A stretch of DNA of 64,000 nucleotides. It comes from Phaeobacter sp. 22II1-1F12B (GTDB taxonomy: Bacteria; Pseudomonadota; Alphaproteobacteria; Rhodobacterales; Rhodobacteraceae). Below the pieces are notes generated by a model that was not told the DNA's origin, ran no database searches, and saw nothing but the letters and a program-made list of their open reading frames with translations. Of this stretch, positions 52,180 through 61,120 are shown one piece after another; position 1 is the first letter of the stretch, and each line of letters begins with the position of its first letter. The stretch spans positions 1 through 64,000 of the forward strand of contig NZ_AQQP01000008.1 in assembly GCF_002210165.1 (NCBI RefSeq), given 5' to 3'. The translations under genes were made by a program, and so were the position numbers.

Positions 52180-52503
52180 ATGGATATCAGTTCGAAAATG
52201 GCGGCAGAGATCCCCGCCGCGACCTACAAGATCGGGCATTCCGGCGAAACGCCTGAACAGCGGGCCGCACGGGAGTTCGAATCCGTTTTCCTGACCAATG
52301 CGGTCGAAGAGATGCTGAAAAGCGTTGATATTGGCGAGTTCGGCGGCGGCCATGCCGAAGAGACTTGGCGCGGATTCCTTGCCCGCGCCTATGCGGACCA
52401 GATCGCCGGGCAGGGCCTTACGGGAATTTCACAGCAGGTCATGGGAACGATCCAGGCCTATCAATCCGGTCTTTCTGCCGGCCTTTCCGAGGATGAAAAA
52501 TGA
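52180..52503 (+). CDS. flgJ: Rod-binding protein, FlgJ N-terminal type
   Basis: A 107-residue protein equal to the N-terminal rod-capping half of FlgJ (REFESVFLTNAVEEMLKS, HAEETWRGFLARAYADQIAG). The muramidase half found in enteric FlgJ is absent, as usual in alphaproteobacteria, so a separate lytic enzyme must open the wall. It overlaps the next gene by ATGA. Confidence 0.9.
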   Translation: MDISSKMAAEIPAATYKIGHSGETPEQRAAREFESVFLTNAVEEMLKSVDIGEFGGGHAEETWRGFLARAYADQIAGQGLTGISQQVMGTIQAYQSGLSAGLSEDEK

Positions 52504-52895
52504 GCGCATCCCATCAGATCATTGAGCGTCTGTCCCGCCTGCTTCACGACGAGATTTCCGCCATCGCTATCGGCGAGCTGGAAGTCGTACGGAAACTTTA
52601 CAGCGAAAAATCCGCCCTACTGAACGAACTCGAGGAAGCTTCGGGACAGATCGAAGCGCATCTGAAAAAGGGCGGCGACCAATCCGCGAAGCTGCGCGAA
52701 GACCTGACAAATCTTTATGCTCTGATACGGAAAGACCAGCTTTTACTGGAGCGGATGGCAGATGCGACCGGGCGGGCGGCGCAGGAAATTTCTAAAATCC
52801 GCGACCGATACGGGCTTGGCGGGTTGTATGAATCCTCGGGCTCTCTACGCAAGGATGATGTGGCGCGACCGCAACACATAGACCAGTCGATCTAA
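52500..52895 (+). CDS. FlgN-like flagellar export chaperone
   Basis: A 131-residue, nearly all-helical protein (LSRLLHDEISAIAIGELEVV, LYALIRKDQLLLERMADATG, RAAQEISKIRDRYGLGGLYE). Length and helical pattern match FlgN-type chaperones that bind FlgK and FlgL. It overlaps the flgJ-like gene and precedes flagellin. FlgN is too divergent for a firm call by eye. Confidence 0.65.
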   Translation: MSASHQIIERLSRLLHDEISAIAIGELEVVRKLYSEKSALLNELEEASGQIEAHLKKGGDQSAKLREDLTNLYALIRKDQLLLERMADATGRAAQEISKIRDRYGLGGLYESSGSLRKDDVARPQHIDQSI

Positions 52896-52898
52896 ATT

Positions 52899-52913
52899 TT
52901 AACCCAGCTTTAA
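52899..52913. promoter_or_regulatory. CtrA-type full site upstream of flagellin
   Basis: TTAA, seven bases (CCCAGCT), TTAA: exact match to the CtrA consensus, 85-99 bases before the flagellin ATG. The short hairpin at 52937-52951 would then be in the leader RNA. Confidence 0.65.
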
Positions 52914-52936
52914 CTTCTGCTCCAATTTTCCCTTTC

Positions 52937-52951
52937 ACGGGCATGTCCCGT
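52937..52951 (+). promoter_or_regulatory. Leader hairpin upstream of flagellin
   Basis: ACGGG (52937-52941), loop CATGT, CCCGT (52947-52951), followed by TTTTC. It may terminate the flgI-flgN transcript or be a target of FlbT in the flagellin leader, as FlbT acts on the flagellin 5' leader in Caulobacter. Confidence 0.4.
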
Positions 52952-52997
52952 TTTCGTCAGAAAGACGATCACGAGAAAATTCTTATAGGAACAGAAG

Positions 52998-53834
52998 ATG
53001 TCCTCTATTCTCACGAACAACTCGGCAATGACCGCGTTGCAAACTCTGCAATCCATCAACAAGAACCTTGAATCCACTCAGAGCCGTATCTCTTCGGGTC
53101 TGCAGATCTCTTCGGGCAAGGACAACGCTGCTTACTTCTCGATCTCCGAGACGATGAAGGGCGACTCGTCCATGTACAAAGCGATTGATGAAGGCCTGAC
53201 GCTTCAGAAAAACTCTGTTGCAACCGCCCGCCTTGGCGCGGAAACGGTTCAGGAAGTGGCAAGCTTGTTCGCAGAGCGTGTTGCCTTTGCACAGGGCGGC
53301 ACCGACGAAGTACGTGCAGACATCCAGAACGAACTGGATGAACTGGTTGCACGTATCAACACGTCGATCTCGCAGGCGACTTTCAACGGCACCAGCCTTG
53401 TTGAAGGTACCGCGACCGTGACGGTTGTGACCGGTATCAGCCGCAGCGCGGCAGGTTCGATCTCGACCACCTCGATCACTTTCATGCAGCAGGACCTTGG
53501 CGCTATCGCCTCGACGCTGGGTGCGATCGATCTGACCACCGCATCGACCACGGCACTTATGGAGACCGCATTGCAAGATGCAGAGGCCCAGCTTGACGCT
53601 GCAATCGTTTCTGCAACCGCGCTCGGCATCGCCGAAAAGTCGATCGAAACCCAGAAAGAATTCCTGGGTGCACTGACCGATACGCTGGACAGCGGTGTCG
53701 GTTCGATGGTCGACGCGGACATGGAAGAGGAAGCGGCACGTCTGCAGTCTCTCCAGGTTCAGCAGCAGCTGGCAACACAATCTCTGTCGATTGCGAACCA
53801 GTCGCCACAGAATATCCTGAGCCTGTTCCAGTAA
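52998..53834 (+). CDS. fliC: Flagellin
   Basis: A 278-residue filament protein. N-terminal SSILTNNSAMTALQTLQSIN and SRISSGLQISSGKDNAAYFS, and C-terminal EEAARLQSLQVQQQLATQSL and NQSPQNILSLFQ are the export and polymerisation regions. The middle is short and rich in Ser and Thr (TATVTVVTGISRSAAGSIST), offering sites for O-glycosylation by the enzymes at 30673-33875. Followed by flaF and flbT. Confidence 0.97.
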   Translation: MSSILTNNSAMTALQTLQSINKNLESTQSRISSGLQISSGKDNAAYFSISETMKGDSSMYKAIDEGLTLQKNSVATARLGAETVQEVASLFAERVAFAQGGTDEVRADIQNELDELVARINTSISQATFNGTSLVEGTATVTVVTGISRSAAGSISTTSITFMQQDLGAIASTLGAIDLTTASTTALMETALQDAEAQLDAAIVSATALGIAEKSIETQKEFLGALTDTLDSGVGSMVDADMEEEAARLQSLQVQQQLATQSLSIANQSPQNILSLFQ

Positions 53835-53852
53835 CCGTTTCAGGACGCTGAC

Positions 53853-53868
53853 TCACGCCATGGCGTGA
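53853..53868. repeat. 16-base perfect palindrome after flagellin
   Basis: TCACGCCA and TGGCGTGA form a perfect palindrome 18 bases after the flagellin stop. As RNA it would have no loop, so it is more likely a DNA-binding site, or an mRNA-end structure together with the hairpin at 53882-53900. Confidence 0.4.
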
Positions 53869-53881
53869 CATAAGACCGGAG

Positions 53882-53900
53882 GGGCCCGCGCGCCGGGCCC
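53882..53900 (+). terminator. Strong GC hairpin after flagellin
   Basis: GGGCCCG (53882-53888), loop CGCGC, CGGGCCC (53894-53900). No T-run follows, so it is a stability element or a Rho-assisted stop rather than a classical terminator. It would separate abundant flagellin mRNA from flaF-flbT. Confidence 0.4.
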
Positions 53901-53998
53901 ATCCACAAGTTGGGGCACGATTCATAACGCACTTCCGCACACGGAAGGCACATTCAACGACCAGTCCGTACAGAAAGTGCGGCAAGGAAAGGCAGAAT

Positions 53999-54397
53999 AT
54001 GAGCATTAATGCTTATCGGCGCACGCTCCGAGAAGTGGAGTCGCCGCGTCAAATCGAACGTCGCTTGTTGTCCACGGTTACGGGACGAATGGAACAGATG
54101 GCAGACAAATTCGACAACGCCGAAAGTTCTTACGAAAGATTGGTGATACTGGCGACCGGGTTACGCGCCGCATTGGCAGAAAACCAGCGGATCTGGAGCG
54201 CGATGAAATACGATCTCACGGAAGAGGGGAACAATCTTCCGCATGAGCTTCGCGCGAGGCTTTTGTCGCTGGCGATCTGGGTCGAAAAGACCACATCCAG
54301 CATTCTTGGCGGCACCGCCGGGGTTCGCGCCCTGACCACCGTCAACAACAATATCATCGAGGCGCTGAACGTTCAGCAATTGAGAGAGAGCGCGTGA
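53999..54397 (+). CDS. flaF: Flagellin biosynthesis regulator FlaF
   Basis: A 132-residue cytoplasmic protein of the FlaF family: SINAYRRTLREVESPRQIER, LVILATGLRAALAENQRIWS and ELRARLLSLAIWVEKTTSSI. FlaF promotes flagellin synthesis and acts opposite to FlbT; it also binds flagellin. It is followed after 3 bases by flbT. Confidence 0.94.
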   Translation: MSINAYRRTLREVESPRQIERRLLSTVTGRMEQMADKFDNAESSYERLVILATGLRAALAENQRIWSAMKYDLTEEGNNLPHELRARLLSLAIWVEKTTSSILGGTAGVRALTTVNNNIIEALNVQQLRESA

Positions 54398-54400
54398 CAC

Positions 54401-54844
54401 ATGGCACTGAAACTCACCCTCAAACCCTATGAAAGAATAATCGTAAACGGCTGCCCGATGCGCAATTCGGGCCGCCGCCACACCATCGTCATCGAAGAAA
54501 AGGCCGATGTGGTCCGCGGAAAGGATCTGCTGGATACATCGTCGGCGGTCACCTCGGTCAGCAAGGTCTACTATCTGGTTCAGACCGCGCTTACGCGGGC
54601 GGATCTGCGCGAAAAGCTGATCCCGACCATCCAAAAAAGCCTTGCGGAACTTGCGACGGTCTTTGGCCCGGCGCGCGTCCATCACATTTTCGAGGCCGCG
54701 AACTATGTCAGCTGTTCGGATTACTACAAAGCGCTGCGCGAATTGCGCCCGGTGCTAGAGTACGAACGCATGTTGATGAACGATATCGCCGCGCCAACCC
54801 GTGTCGGAACGGAAGAGCCGGACGTGGAGAAAATTCGGGCATGA
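54401..54844 (+). CDS. flbT: Flagellin mRNA regulator FlbT
   Basis: A 147-residue post-transcriptional repressor that binds the flagellin leader and stops translation before hook completion. Typical: LKLTLKPYERIIVNGCPMRN, IVIEEKADVVRGKDLL and YYLVQTALTRADLREKLI. It overlaps the DUF1217 gene by ATGA. Confidence 0.94.
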   Translation: MALKLTLKPYERIIVNGCPMRNSGRRHTIVIEEKADVVRGKDLLDTSSAVTSVSKVYYLVQTALTRADLREKLIPTIQKSLAELATVFGPARVHHIFEAANYVSCSDYYKALRELRPVLEYERMLMNDIAAPTRVGTEEPDVEKIRA

Positions 54845-55665
54845 TTCCGATCAGCGCATCATCGAGCCTGCTGGGTCTGAAAATCGCGGACGCGACCAAG
54901 GATACCCAGATCGAGACGATCAAGAACACGGCCCAACATGGCCGTGCCATTGAGACATTTCTTGAACGGATCGGTGATGTGGAAACTGTCGACCAACTTG
55001 TCGATGACTACGAACTTTACACCTTCGTCATGAAAGCCTTTGATTTAGAAGATCAAATCTTTGGCAAGGCGATGATCAAGTCGATCCTGAAAAGCGACAT
55101 CGACGATGATGAATCCCTGATCAACAAGCTGACTGACAGCCGCTTCAAGGAACTCTACGAAGGTATGGGTTTTGACAACGGCGGCACCACGAACATCAAT
55201 ACGTTGCTGCCGTCGTGGCAGAACGACATGGTCGAACGTTACACAGACACCATCTTTGTGAATAACCAGGCCGAACAAAACGAGACGGTTGCCGCCGCGC
55301 TGGAATTTCGCGCCAAGGCGGCCGAAGTCGAAAACCCGTTCGATATTCTGAAAGACAAGGAAATGGCGTCTTTCATGCGCACCGTTCTTGGCTTCCCGGA
55401 CGAGATGGCCCAGGTCGATATCGACCGGCAGGCCAAGTTCATCGAAGAAGCCTATGACTTGACCAAGCTGCAAGACCCGGAAGAAGTTGAAAAGCTGATC
55501 AAGCGTTTCACCATCATTTCGGATGCCAAAGACGGGTCCAACGTCGCAAACAACCCGATCGTCCAGATGATGAGCGGCGCGACATCGATCGGATCGGGTA
55601 GCTTTGTTCCGATCACGCTCGACATCAGCACGATTGATTTTGCTTCGCTGAAAGCCTATCGCTGA
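54841..55665 (+). CDS. DUF1217 family flagellar protein
   Basis: A 274-residue protein, rich in helices, of the DUF1217 type found in alphaproteobacterial flagellar loci (FLERIGDVETVDQLVDDYEL, FVMKAFDLEDQIFGKAMIKS, SLINKLTDSRFKELYEGM). No signal peptide. It is coupled to flbT and convergent with fliG. The exact role is unknown; similarity to structural flagellar proteins suggests export through the flagellar gate. Confidence 0.82.
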   Translation: MIPISASSSLLGLKIADATKDTQIETIKNTAQHGRAIETFLERIGDVETVDQLVDDYELYTFVMKAFDLEDQIFGKAMIKSILKSDIDDDESLINKLTDSRFKELYEGMGFDNGGTTNINTLLPSWQNDMVERYTDTIFVNNQAEQNETVAAALEFRAKAAEVENPFDILKDKEMASFMRTVLGFPDEMAQVDIDRQAKFIEEAYDLTKLQDPEEVEKLIKRFTIISDAKDGSNVANNPIVQMMSGATSIGSGSFVPITLDISTIDFASLKAYR

Positions 55666-55701
55666 GACCACGCCCTTGCCCGGCCTCAGCTAACCCCCTG
55701 A

Positions 55702-56757
55702 TCACTCGATGAAATCATCCTCGTCATCATCCGATGGCAAGGAGATCACATCCTCTTCGGCCAGTTCCTTGGCGTAGTCGACCATGGCGGACTGCGCCTC
55801 GCGGACGTGACGGCCGCGTACCGGCCCCATGTTTTCCATCTCGTCGACCAGCATGTCGCGCGACCGGCCCGGCAGAACGTCGAGGAAGTAGTTGCGCACC
55901 TCTTCGCTGGCGCCACGCAAGGCGAGCGGCAGCGTCGTTCCCGGAACCCCACGCATGACGCGAGCAAGGGACATGCCATCCAGCTTGATAAGGTCGTCGA
56001 AGGTGAACATCTTTTGCTTGATGTTGCCGAAGGCTTCGGGAACGCGCTTTTCCAGCTCGGGCGCGATTGCGTCGAACGTATCCCGGTCGAACTTATTGAG
56101 AAGTTCCGCCATGTGCTGCTGCATGTCCTGACCGTTGGATTCCAGCGCCGAGCCCATGAGATCGGTTTTGAGCGTCTCTTCGATTTCCTTCATCAGATCC
56201 TGCGGCACGGCGTCCATACGGATCATCCGCTCGACCACGTCCTGCATTTTCTCTGTTCCCATAAGCGGGAGTACCTTGGCGGCGACGTCAACTTTCACAT
56301 TCGTCAGGATCGCGGCGACCGTTTGCACGTGTTCGCCCTTGAGATAGCTTGCGATGACGTTTTCGTTGATGGTGCTGAAACGGTCCCAGAGATCGCGGAC
56401 CTTGAGCGGACCGGATATATCCTTGAGGATACCATCCACCTGTTCGCCCGGCAGGAAGTTCCGCAGAAGACGTTCGGCGACCGAAAAGGACCCCACAATT
56501 GCCCCGCCATTTGCGGCGCTTTCGACGAATTCCGACAGGACCTTTTCGACCTGCGGCGAGTCGATGACACCCAGACGAGACATGGCGCGGGTGATTTTCT
56601 GAATCTCGATTTCATCGAGCTGCTGCATAAGCTCGGAACCGCGGCGTTCGCCGAGGCAAAGAAAGAGAATGGCCGCCTTTTCGGGACCTTTCAGACGCTT
56701 GCGACGCGGTTGCTCTGCCACTTCTGCATTCGCGCGCTTCATTGCTGCTACTGCCAT
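55702..56757 (-). CDS. fliG: Flagellar motor switch protein FliG
   Basis: A 351-residue switch protein. N-terminal LKGPEKAAILFLCLGERRGS binds FliF; the middle contains LRNFLPGEQVDGILKDI; the C-terminal motor part has GASEEVRNYFLDVLPGRSRD and MGPVRGRHVREAQSAMVDYA with conserved charged residues facing MotA. It ends with an acidic tail. It is the last of fliF-H-N-P-G. Confidence 0.96.
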   Translation of the reverse strand: MAVAAMKRANAEVAEQPRRKRLKGPEKAAILFLCLGERRGSELMQQLDEIEIQKITRAMSRLGVIDSPQVEKVLSEFVESAANGGAIVGSFSVAERLLRNFLPGEQVDGILKDISGPLKVRDLWDRFSTINENVIASYLKGEHVQTVAAILTNVKVDVAAKVLPLMGTEKMQDVVERMIRMDAVPQDLMKEIEETLKTDLMGSALESNGQDMQQHMAELLNKFDRDTFDAIAPELEKRVPEAFGNIKQKMFTFDDLIKLDGMSLARVMRGVPGTTLPLALRGASEEVRNYFLDVLPGRSRDMLVDEMENMGPVRGRHVREAQSAMVDYAKELAEEDVISLPSDDDEDDFIE

Positions 56758-56778
56758 CGTCCCATCTCCATATTAAAT

Positions 56779-57615
56779 CTAATTCCCCGCCATCGGCAGG
56801 TAACCTTCCATCAGACTGCCGGCGAGCATGTACCACCCGTCGATCAGCACGAAAAAAATCACTTTGAACGGCAGGGATACCAGCACTGGCGGCAGCATCA
56901 TCATGCCTGCGCTCATCAGGATCGAAGCGACGATCAGGTCGATCGCGATGAACGGAAGATAGATCAGGAACCCGATCGAAAATGCCCGGCGCAGTTCCGA
57001 GATCATGAAGCCCGGCACCAGCGTGCGCCAGCTTGCCGCCTCGGCGCTGCTTGCGGTTTCCTCTGCTTCCTCGGCACCCTCGCTGCGGGCCGCGATATTC
57101 TCGAAAAGCGCGATATCCTTTTCACGCGTATTCGCGTACATGAACCGTTTGAACGGTTCCCCGATGCGGGCCAGCGCCTGTTCCTCGGTGATCGCATTGT
57201 CGATCAGGGGCTGCACGCCGCCGTCCCAAGCGTCCTGAAAAACCGGCTGCATGACGAAAAAAGTCATGAACAAGGCCATGGATGAAAGCACCATGTTCGG
57301 CGGCGTCTGGTTCAGCCCGAGAGCAGAGCGCAGCATCGAAAACACGATAACGAAACGGGTAAAGCTGGTCATCACGACAAGCAGGCCCGGCGCGATCGAC
57401 AGCACCGTCATCAGCGCGATCAGCTGAATGATGCGTCCCGAAAGGCTGGCCTGTTCGTCGGAACCGGCAGGCGCGTCGCTTATCGCGTCGGAAATCGAGG
57501 ACAACAGCCCCCCCGCCCCGTCCTGCGCGAAAACCGGTGAGGCCATGGCCATCAGGGCAGCTGCAACAAGGACGGGAACGCCCCATTGCAGGGCCGCAGA
57601 CAAGGGGCGATTCAT
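56779..57615 (-). CDS. fliP: Flagellar export gate protein FliP
   Basis: A 278-residue membrane protein with a signal peptide, IALMTVLSIAPGLLVVMTSF, TRFVIVFSMLRSALGLNQTP, then a periplasmic segment and FMISELRRAFSIGFLIYLPF with MSAGMMMLPPVLVSLPFKV. It forms the core export pore with FliQ and FliR, neither of which is in the window. Confidence 0.96.
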   Translation of the reverse strand: MNRPLSAALQWGVPVLVAAALMAMASPVFAQDGAGGLLSSISDAISDAPAGSDEQASLSGRIIQLIALMTVLSIAPGLLVVMTSFTRFVIVFSMLRSALGLNQTPPNMVLSSMALFMTFFVMQPVFQDAWDGGVQPLIDNAITEEQALARIGEPFKRFMYANTREKDIALFENIAARSEGAEEAEETASSAEAASWRTLVPGFMISELRRAFSIGFLIYLPFIAIDLIVASILMSAGMMMLPPVLVSLPFKVIFFVLIDGWYMLAGSLMEGYLPMAGN

Positions 57616-57622
57616 CTCCGCG

Positions 57623-57982
57623 TCATTCTCCGGGGATGTAGTCTTTGACGATCTCGGTCAGCGAAACACCGAGCCGGTCGTCCTGCAGCTTTACAAGATC
57701 GCCGCGCGCAACGAGCCGGTCGTTGATCATGACCTCGACGGGATCGCCGATCTTTTTGTCGAGCTCGATGATCGACCCGCGCGTCAGCTTGAGCAATTGC
57801 GAGATCGGCATCCGGCTTCGGCCCAGAACGATCTGTACCTGCAGACCGACATTGAGCATCGCATCGATGTTGCGGCCCTCGGAATGCGGTGCTTCCCCGC
57901 TTTCAGGGATTTCGCCGCCGAGGATACCCGGGTTTGCCGTGCCAACGTTTTCCTGCTCTGTGGTTTCTGTTTCGTCACTCAC
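57623..57982 (-). CDS. fliN: Flagellar motor switch protein FliN
   Basis: A 119-residue C-ring protein. An acidic N-terminal extension (about 40 residues) leads to the SpoA domain: NVGLQVQIVLGRSRMPISQL, LLKLTRGSIIELDKKIGDPV and VARGDLVKLQDDRLGVSLTE. It overlaps fliH by ATGA and is 7 bases before fliP. Confidence 0.95.
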   Translation of the reverse strand: MSDETETTEQENVGTANPGILGGEIPESGEAPHSEGRNIDAMLNVGLQVQIVLGRSRMPISQLLKLTRGSIIELDKKIGDPVEVMINDRLVARGDLVKLQDDRLGVSLTEIVKDYIPGE

Positions 57983-58680
57983 GCGAGTTTCTCCTCATCG
58001 GGGCCGTGGCCCGTGCTGTCATCTGCTGGAGTTGTCTGTTCGCCTTCGGGCAAGAGCGCTGCCGCTCTGAGCGCCGTCAGAATGCGTTCGCAGATCAATC
58101 CAAAACTGTATTGCATGAACCCGTTGTCCCACTCGACACGGGCGTCTCCGAGTTCAAGTTCGGGATCGGGCGAGATTTCAACGCGACCGTTATGGCCAAG
58201 CTGACGGGCGCTTTCCTCAAGCTTTTCGGCCATCTCCTCGCAGGCGACGGGCGAGAGGTATATCCGCAAGGCCGACGTCCCAAGTGCCACGGCCAGTGCG
58301 GCGCGAACCTCGGTTTCCGCCCGGACGCGGGCGCGCGTGTCCATGACTTCTGGGACGATCTTTTCGAAGACCGCCAACACAAAGGACAACACCTGCTTTT
58401 CAAGCGCCGATACGTACTCATCCGCCGTCCGGAACATGGAATCGATGCCCGAGGCGACCTCTTCAAGCGCCTTTACCTTGCGCAGCCTGTCCGTTTCAGC
58501 CGCCTCGGCAGCCGCTTCCTGCCTGCCGATGCCCCTGCCCGCATCGAAACCTTCCTTGCGGGCGCGCTCCACAGCTTCATCGAGATCTTCGGGCGTATAA
58601 CAGGCGCGCTGCTTGCGAAGAACCTCAAGATGTTCCAGTTCGATTTCCTGATCAAAGTCGCGTTCGAAAATTTTGTTCAT
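57979..58680 (-). CDS. fliH: FliH-like flagellar assembly protein
   Basis: A 233-residue protein with a helical N-terminal half (DLDEAVERARKEGFDAGRG; GRQEAAAEAAETDRLRKVK) and a C-terminal region (FVLAVFEKIVPEVMDTRARV, RIYLSPVACEEMAEKLEESA, PELELGDARVEWDNGFMQY) typical of FliH, the regulator of export ATPase FliI. Neither FliI nor a certain FliJ is next to it. It lies between fliF (6 bases) and fliN. Confidence 0.85.
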   Translation of the reverse strand: MNKIFERDFDQEIELEHLEVLRKQRACYTPEDLDEAVERARKEGFDAGRGIGRQEAAAEAAETDRLRKVKALEEVASGIDSMFRTADEYVSALEKQVLSFVLAVFEKIVPEVMDTRARVRAETEVRAALAVALGTSALRIYLSPVACEEMAEKLEESARQLGHNGRVEISPDPELELGDARVEWDNGFMQYSFGLICERILTALRAAALLPEGEQTTPADDSTGHGPDEEKLA

Positions 58681-58686
58681 GACCTA

Positions 58687-60384
58687 TCAGTCCTCTGCCA
58701 GCCATGATTTCACGACCCGAAGGGATTCCTCGGGATGTTGTTCGAGCGTCTGCCCGACCGTATCGATCCAGCCGCGATTGACACCACCCGCCACCGATGC
58801 CAGCCGCACCAGTTCCGGCGCCTCGCCTGTCGGGGGCAGAACCGTACCGGTATGCGCCACACCCGGCGTCGCGACCTGCGTCACGTTGCCTGCCGGCGCC
58901 GCCTGGTTCGCGACGGCGACTTCGGTATTCGTTCCTGCGCGCTCCGTATCATTGCCGATGGCAGGTGCGGGACCAGCAAGGGCGAGCCCACCTGCCCCAC
59001 CGGCTTCCTGCATCTGGCGCATCAGCGGACGCACACCCAGAATGAGGATCAGGCTGACCAGACCAAGCGCGAGCATGCCGCGCAGGATTGACGTGAAGTT
59101 TTCCGACAGAAGCTGGGCAACCGACAGGTTCGACGGGTCACCGACATCCATGGAATAGTCCATGAAACGAAGGCTATCGACGGAAACGATATCGCCCCGC
59201 GCTTCTTCAAAGCCGACCGCCGATTTCACGAGTTCTTCGAGTCTGGCGAGTTCTTCCGGCGTGCGCTGCTCATAGGCGACTTCGCCATCCGATGCGACGT
59301 TATAGATCCCGTTGACCAGCACGGCGACCGAGATGCGTTTAACCTCACCCGGCTCGCGAATGGTTTCGCTCTCGGTGTTGCCGATTTCGTAGTTTACGAT
59401 CTCACGCGTGCGTTCGCTGGAGTTGGTTTCGCCGCCGCCCTGGACATCATCGGCCAGTTCCGCCGGGATGTTCCCGTTGACGCCGACTTCGCCCTCGGCA
59501 ATGTCACGATCTTCGCGGGTCTCTTCCTGGGTCTCGGTCGAGCGCACAACCTGCTGCGCGGGATCAAAGCTTCTTTGGCGGACGACCTCGCGCTCTGACG
59601 TCAGATCGACACTGACCTGAACACGCGCATTCCCGGCACCGACACGGGCGGACAGCATGGCCGCAATGTTGCGCGCCATGCGTTCTTCTATGCCGGTGCG
59701 AACGGACTGAAGGGTAATGTCGCTGGTGCTGTCGCCTTCTTCGGCAAGAATAGTTTCGCCGCTGGCGGAAAGAACAGTGACCCGACCCGAGGACAGGTCG
59801 GGAACGGCCGCTGCGACCAGCGCCCGGATGGCATGCCCCTGACGGCGGCTAATGTTGCTGCTTGCCGTACCACGAACAATGACCGATGCGCTTGGCTCGG
59901 GGCGCTCACGCGAAAATGCCTCACGTTCTGGCATGACGAGATGCACGCGCGCCGCCGCAACGCCGTCGATCGTCTGAATGGAACGGGCCAGCTCGCCCTC
60001 GAGCGCCCGCAGCCGGTTCACCCGCTGCAGGAAAGAGTTCATCCCCAGCCCGCTCTGATCATCGAAGAGTTCCCAGCCCGGCGTGCCGTCACCCGGCAGG
60101 CCCTGCTCCGCAAGCGCCATCCGTGCCCGGGGCAGAGATTCGCGCGGCACGCTGACCGTCGAGCCGGCATCATCGAGGCGTACATCGAATCCGGCCTGCT
60201 CAAGCGTATCGACCACGCCGTTTGCAGCCGAGGGACTAAGCCCGCCGTAGAGTTCGACAAAATCGGGGGCCATTACCAGCCGCATCCCAACGAAAAGCGC
60301 CACCAAAAGGGCCAGCCCGGTGCCGCCCAGGATTGCCAGACGCGCCCCGCCCAGAGACTTCAGGTTATCCAGAATTGGTTTCAA
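58687..60384 (-). CDS. fliF: Flagellar MS-ring protein FliF
   Basis: A 565-residue membrane ring protein. First membrane helix RLAILGGTGLALLVALFVGM; YscJ-like repeats including FVELYGGLSPSAANGVVDTL and RVHLVMPEREAFSRERPEPS; second helix ILRGMLALGLVSLILILGVR; C-terminal tail for FliG binding. It starts the fliF-H-N-P-G operon. Confidence 0.96.
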   Translation of the reverse strand: MKPILDNLKSLGGARLAILGGTGLALLVALFVGMRLVMAPDFVELYGGLSPSAANGVVDTLEQAGFDVRLDDAGSTVSVPRESLPRARMALAEQGLPGDGTPGWELFDDQSGLGMNSFLQRVNRLRALEGELARSIQTIDGVAAARVHLVMPEREAFSRERPEPSASVIVRGTASSNISRRQGHAIRALVAAAVPDLSSGRVTVLSASGETILAEEGDSTSDITLQSVRTGIEERMARNIAAMLSARVGAGNARVQVSVDLTSEREVVRQRSFDPAQQVVRSTETQEETREDRDIAEGEVGVNGNIPAELADDVQGGGETNSSERTREIVNYEIGNTESETIREPGEVKRISVAVLVNGIYNVASDGEVAYEQRTPEELARLEELVKSAVGFEEARGDIVSVDSLRFMDYSMDVGDPSNLSVAQLLSENFTSILRGMLALGLVSLILILGVRPLMRQMQEAGGAGGLALAGPAPAIGNDTERAGTNTEVAVANQAAPAGNVTQVATPGVAHTGTVLPPTGEAPELVRLASVAGGVNRGWIDTVGQTLEQHPEESLRVVKSWLAED

Positions 60385-60537
60385 GCGGCGCGCCTCAGCT
60401 ATTGGAGTCGAAGAATATAAGAAGATTTAACCGAAACTATTCTTGAAGATCAAGTAAAGATGTTAATATTATACTTGCACATTTACCGCAGAAACGCGAT
60501 ATTATTCTTAATTACACATGGTTTCGACAGGCTCAAA

Positions 60538-61119
60538 ATGGCAGCGGAAACAGACTCGCACCCTTCGGACAGTATAAGTCTGGGCAAAAAGCTTGGGATT
60601 TACCTGCTGTTGCTGGTGCTCGGCTGTGTTGGGGCCATTGGCGGCCTGATGCTATCCCCGGGCCGAGAAGACGTAATTGCCAGCATTTTAGGCGCCGAGC
60701 CGGAAGCCGAAGCTCAGGAAGATCATGGCGAGGTCGAAACAGCAGAAGCGGCACATGGAGCGGACGATGGCCATGGAGCTCCGGCTGACGCGGAACCAGC
60801 GATGACTGTTTCGCCATTCCGGGAAATCATCGTGAACATCAATGCAACGACGGCGACCGGGCGCACCACCAGCCGGTTCATGAAGCTGAACATCGCGATG
60901 GTATATGATCCAAAGATTGCCGGATCGGAACGCGTGGAACAACGGCGTTTATTCTTGCGGGATTCCTTTCAGGATTATCTTCGCCAGTTGAATGAGCGTG
61001 ACCTGCGCGGATCCATCGGACTGATCACCATCAAACAGGAATTACTGCATCGGGCCCGCACCATCACGGAAAGCGATTCACCGCAGGAAATGCTCGTTTC
61101 GGATCTGATTGTTCAATAA
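60538..61119 (+). CDS. fliL: Flagellar basal body-associated protein FliL
   Basis: A 193-residue protein with one membrane helix (LGIYLLLLVLGCVGAIGGLM), an acidic His-rich linker (EDHGEVETAEAAHGADDGHG) and a FliL domain (VSPFREIIVNINATTATGRT, RRLFLRDSFQDYLRQLNERD). The start at 60538 is preferred to 60460 because it brings the helix near the N-terminus; no good ribosome site is visible. A TTAACC half-site lies upstream at 60427. It is followed by fliM after 1 base. Confidence 0.9.
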   Translation: MAAETDSHPSDSISLGKKLGIYLLLLVLGCVGAIGGLMLSPGREDVIASILGAEPEAEAQEDHGEVETAEAAHGADDGHGAPADAEPAMTVSPFREIIVNINATTATGRTTSRFMKLNIAMVYDPKIAGSERVEQRRLFLRDSFQDYLRQLNERDLRGSIGLITIKQELLHRARTITESDSPQEMLVSDLIVQ

Positions 61120-61120
61120 T

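Noticed and set aside
55807-57285. A 492-codon open frame on the plus strand
   Set aside because: Antisense to fliG and fliP; its composition is a shadow type and it has no ribosome site or motif.
60460-60537. Longer N-terminus for FliL from 60460
   Set aside because: It would add 26 residues of unrelated hydrophobic/basic sequence before the usual FliL start and lies in an AT-rich promoter-like region.
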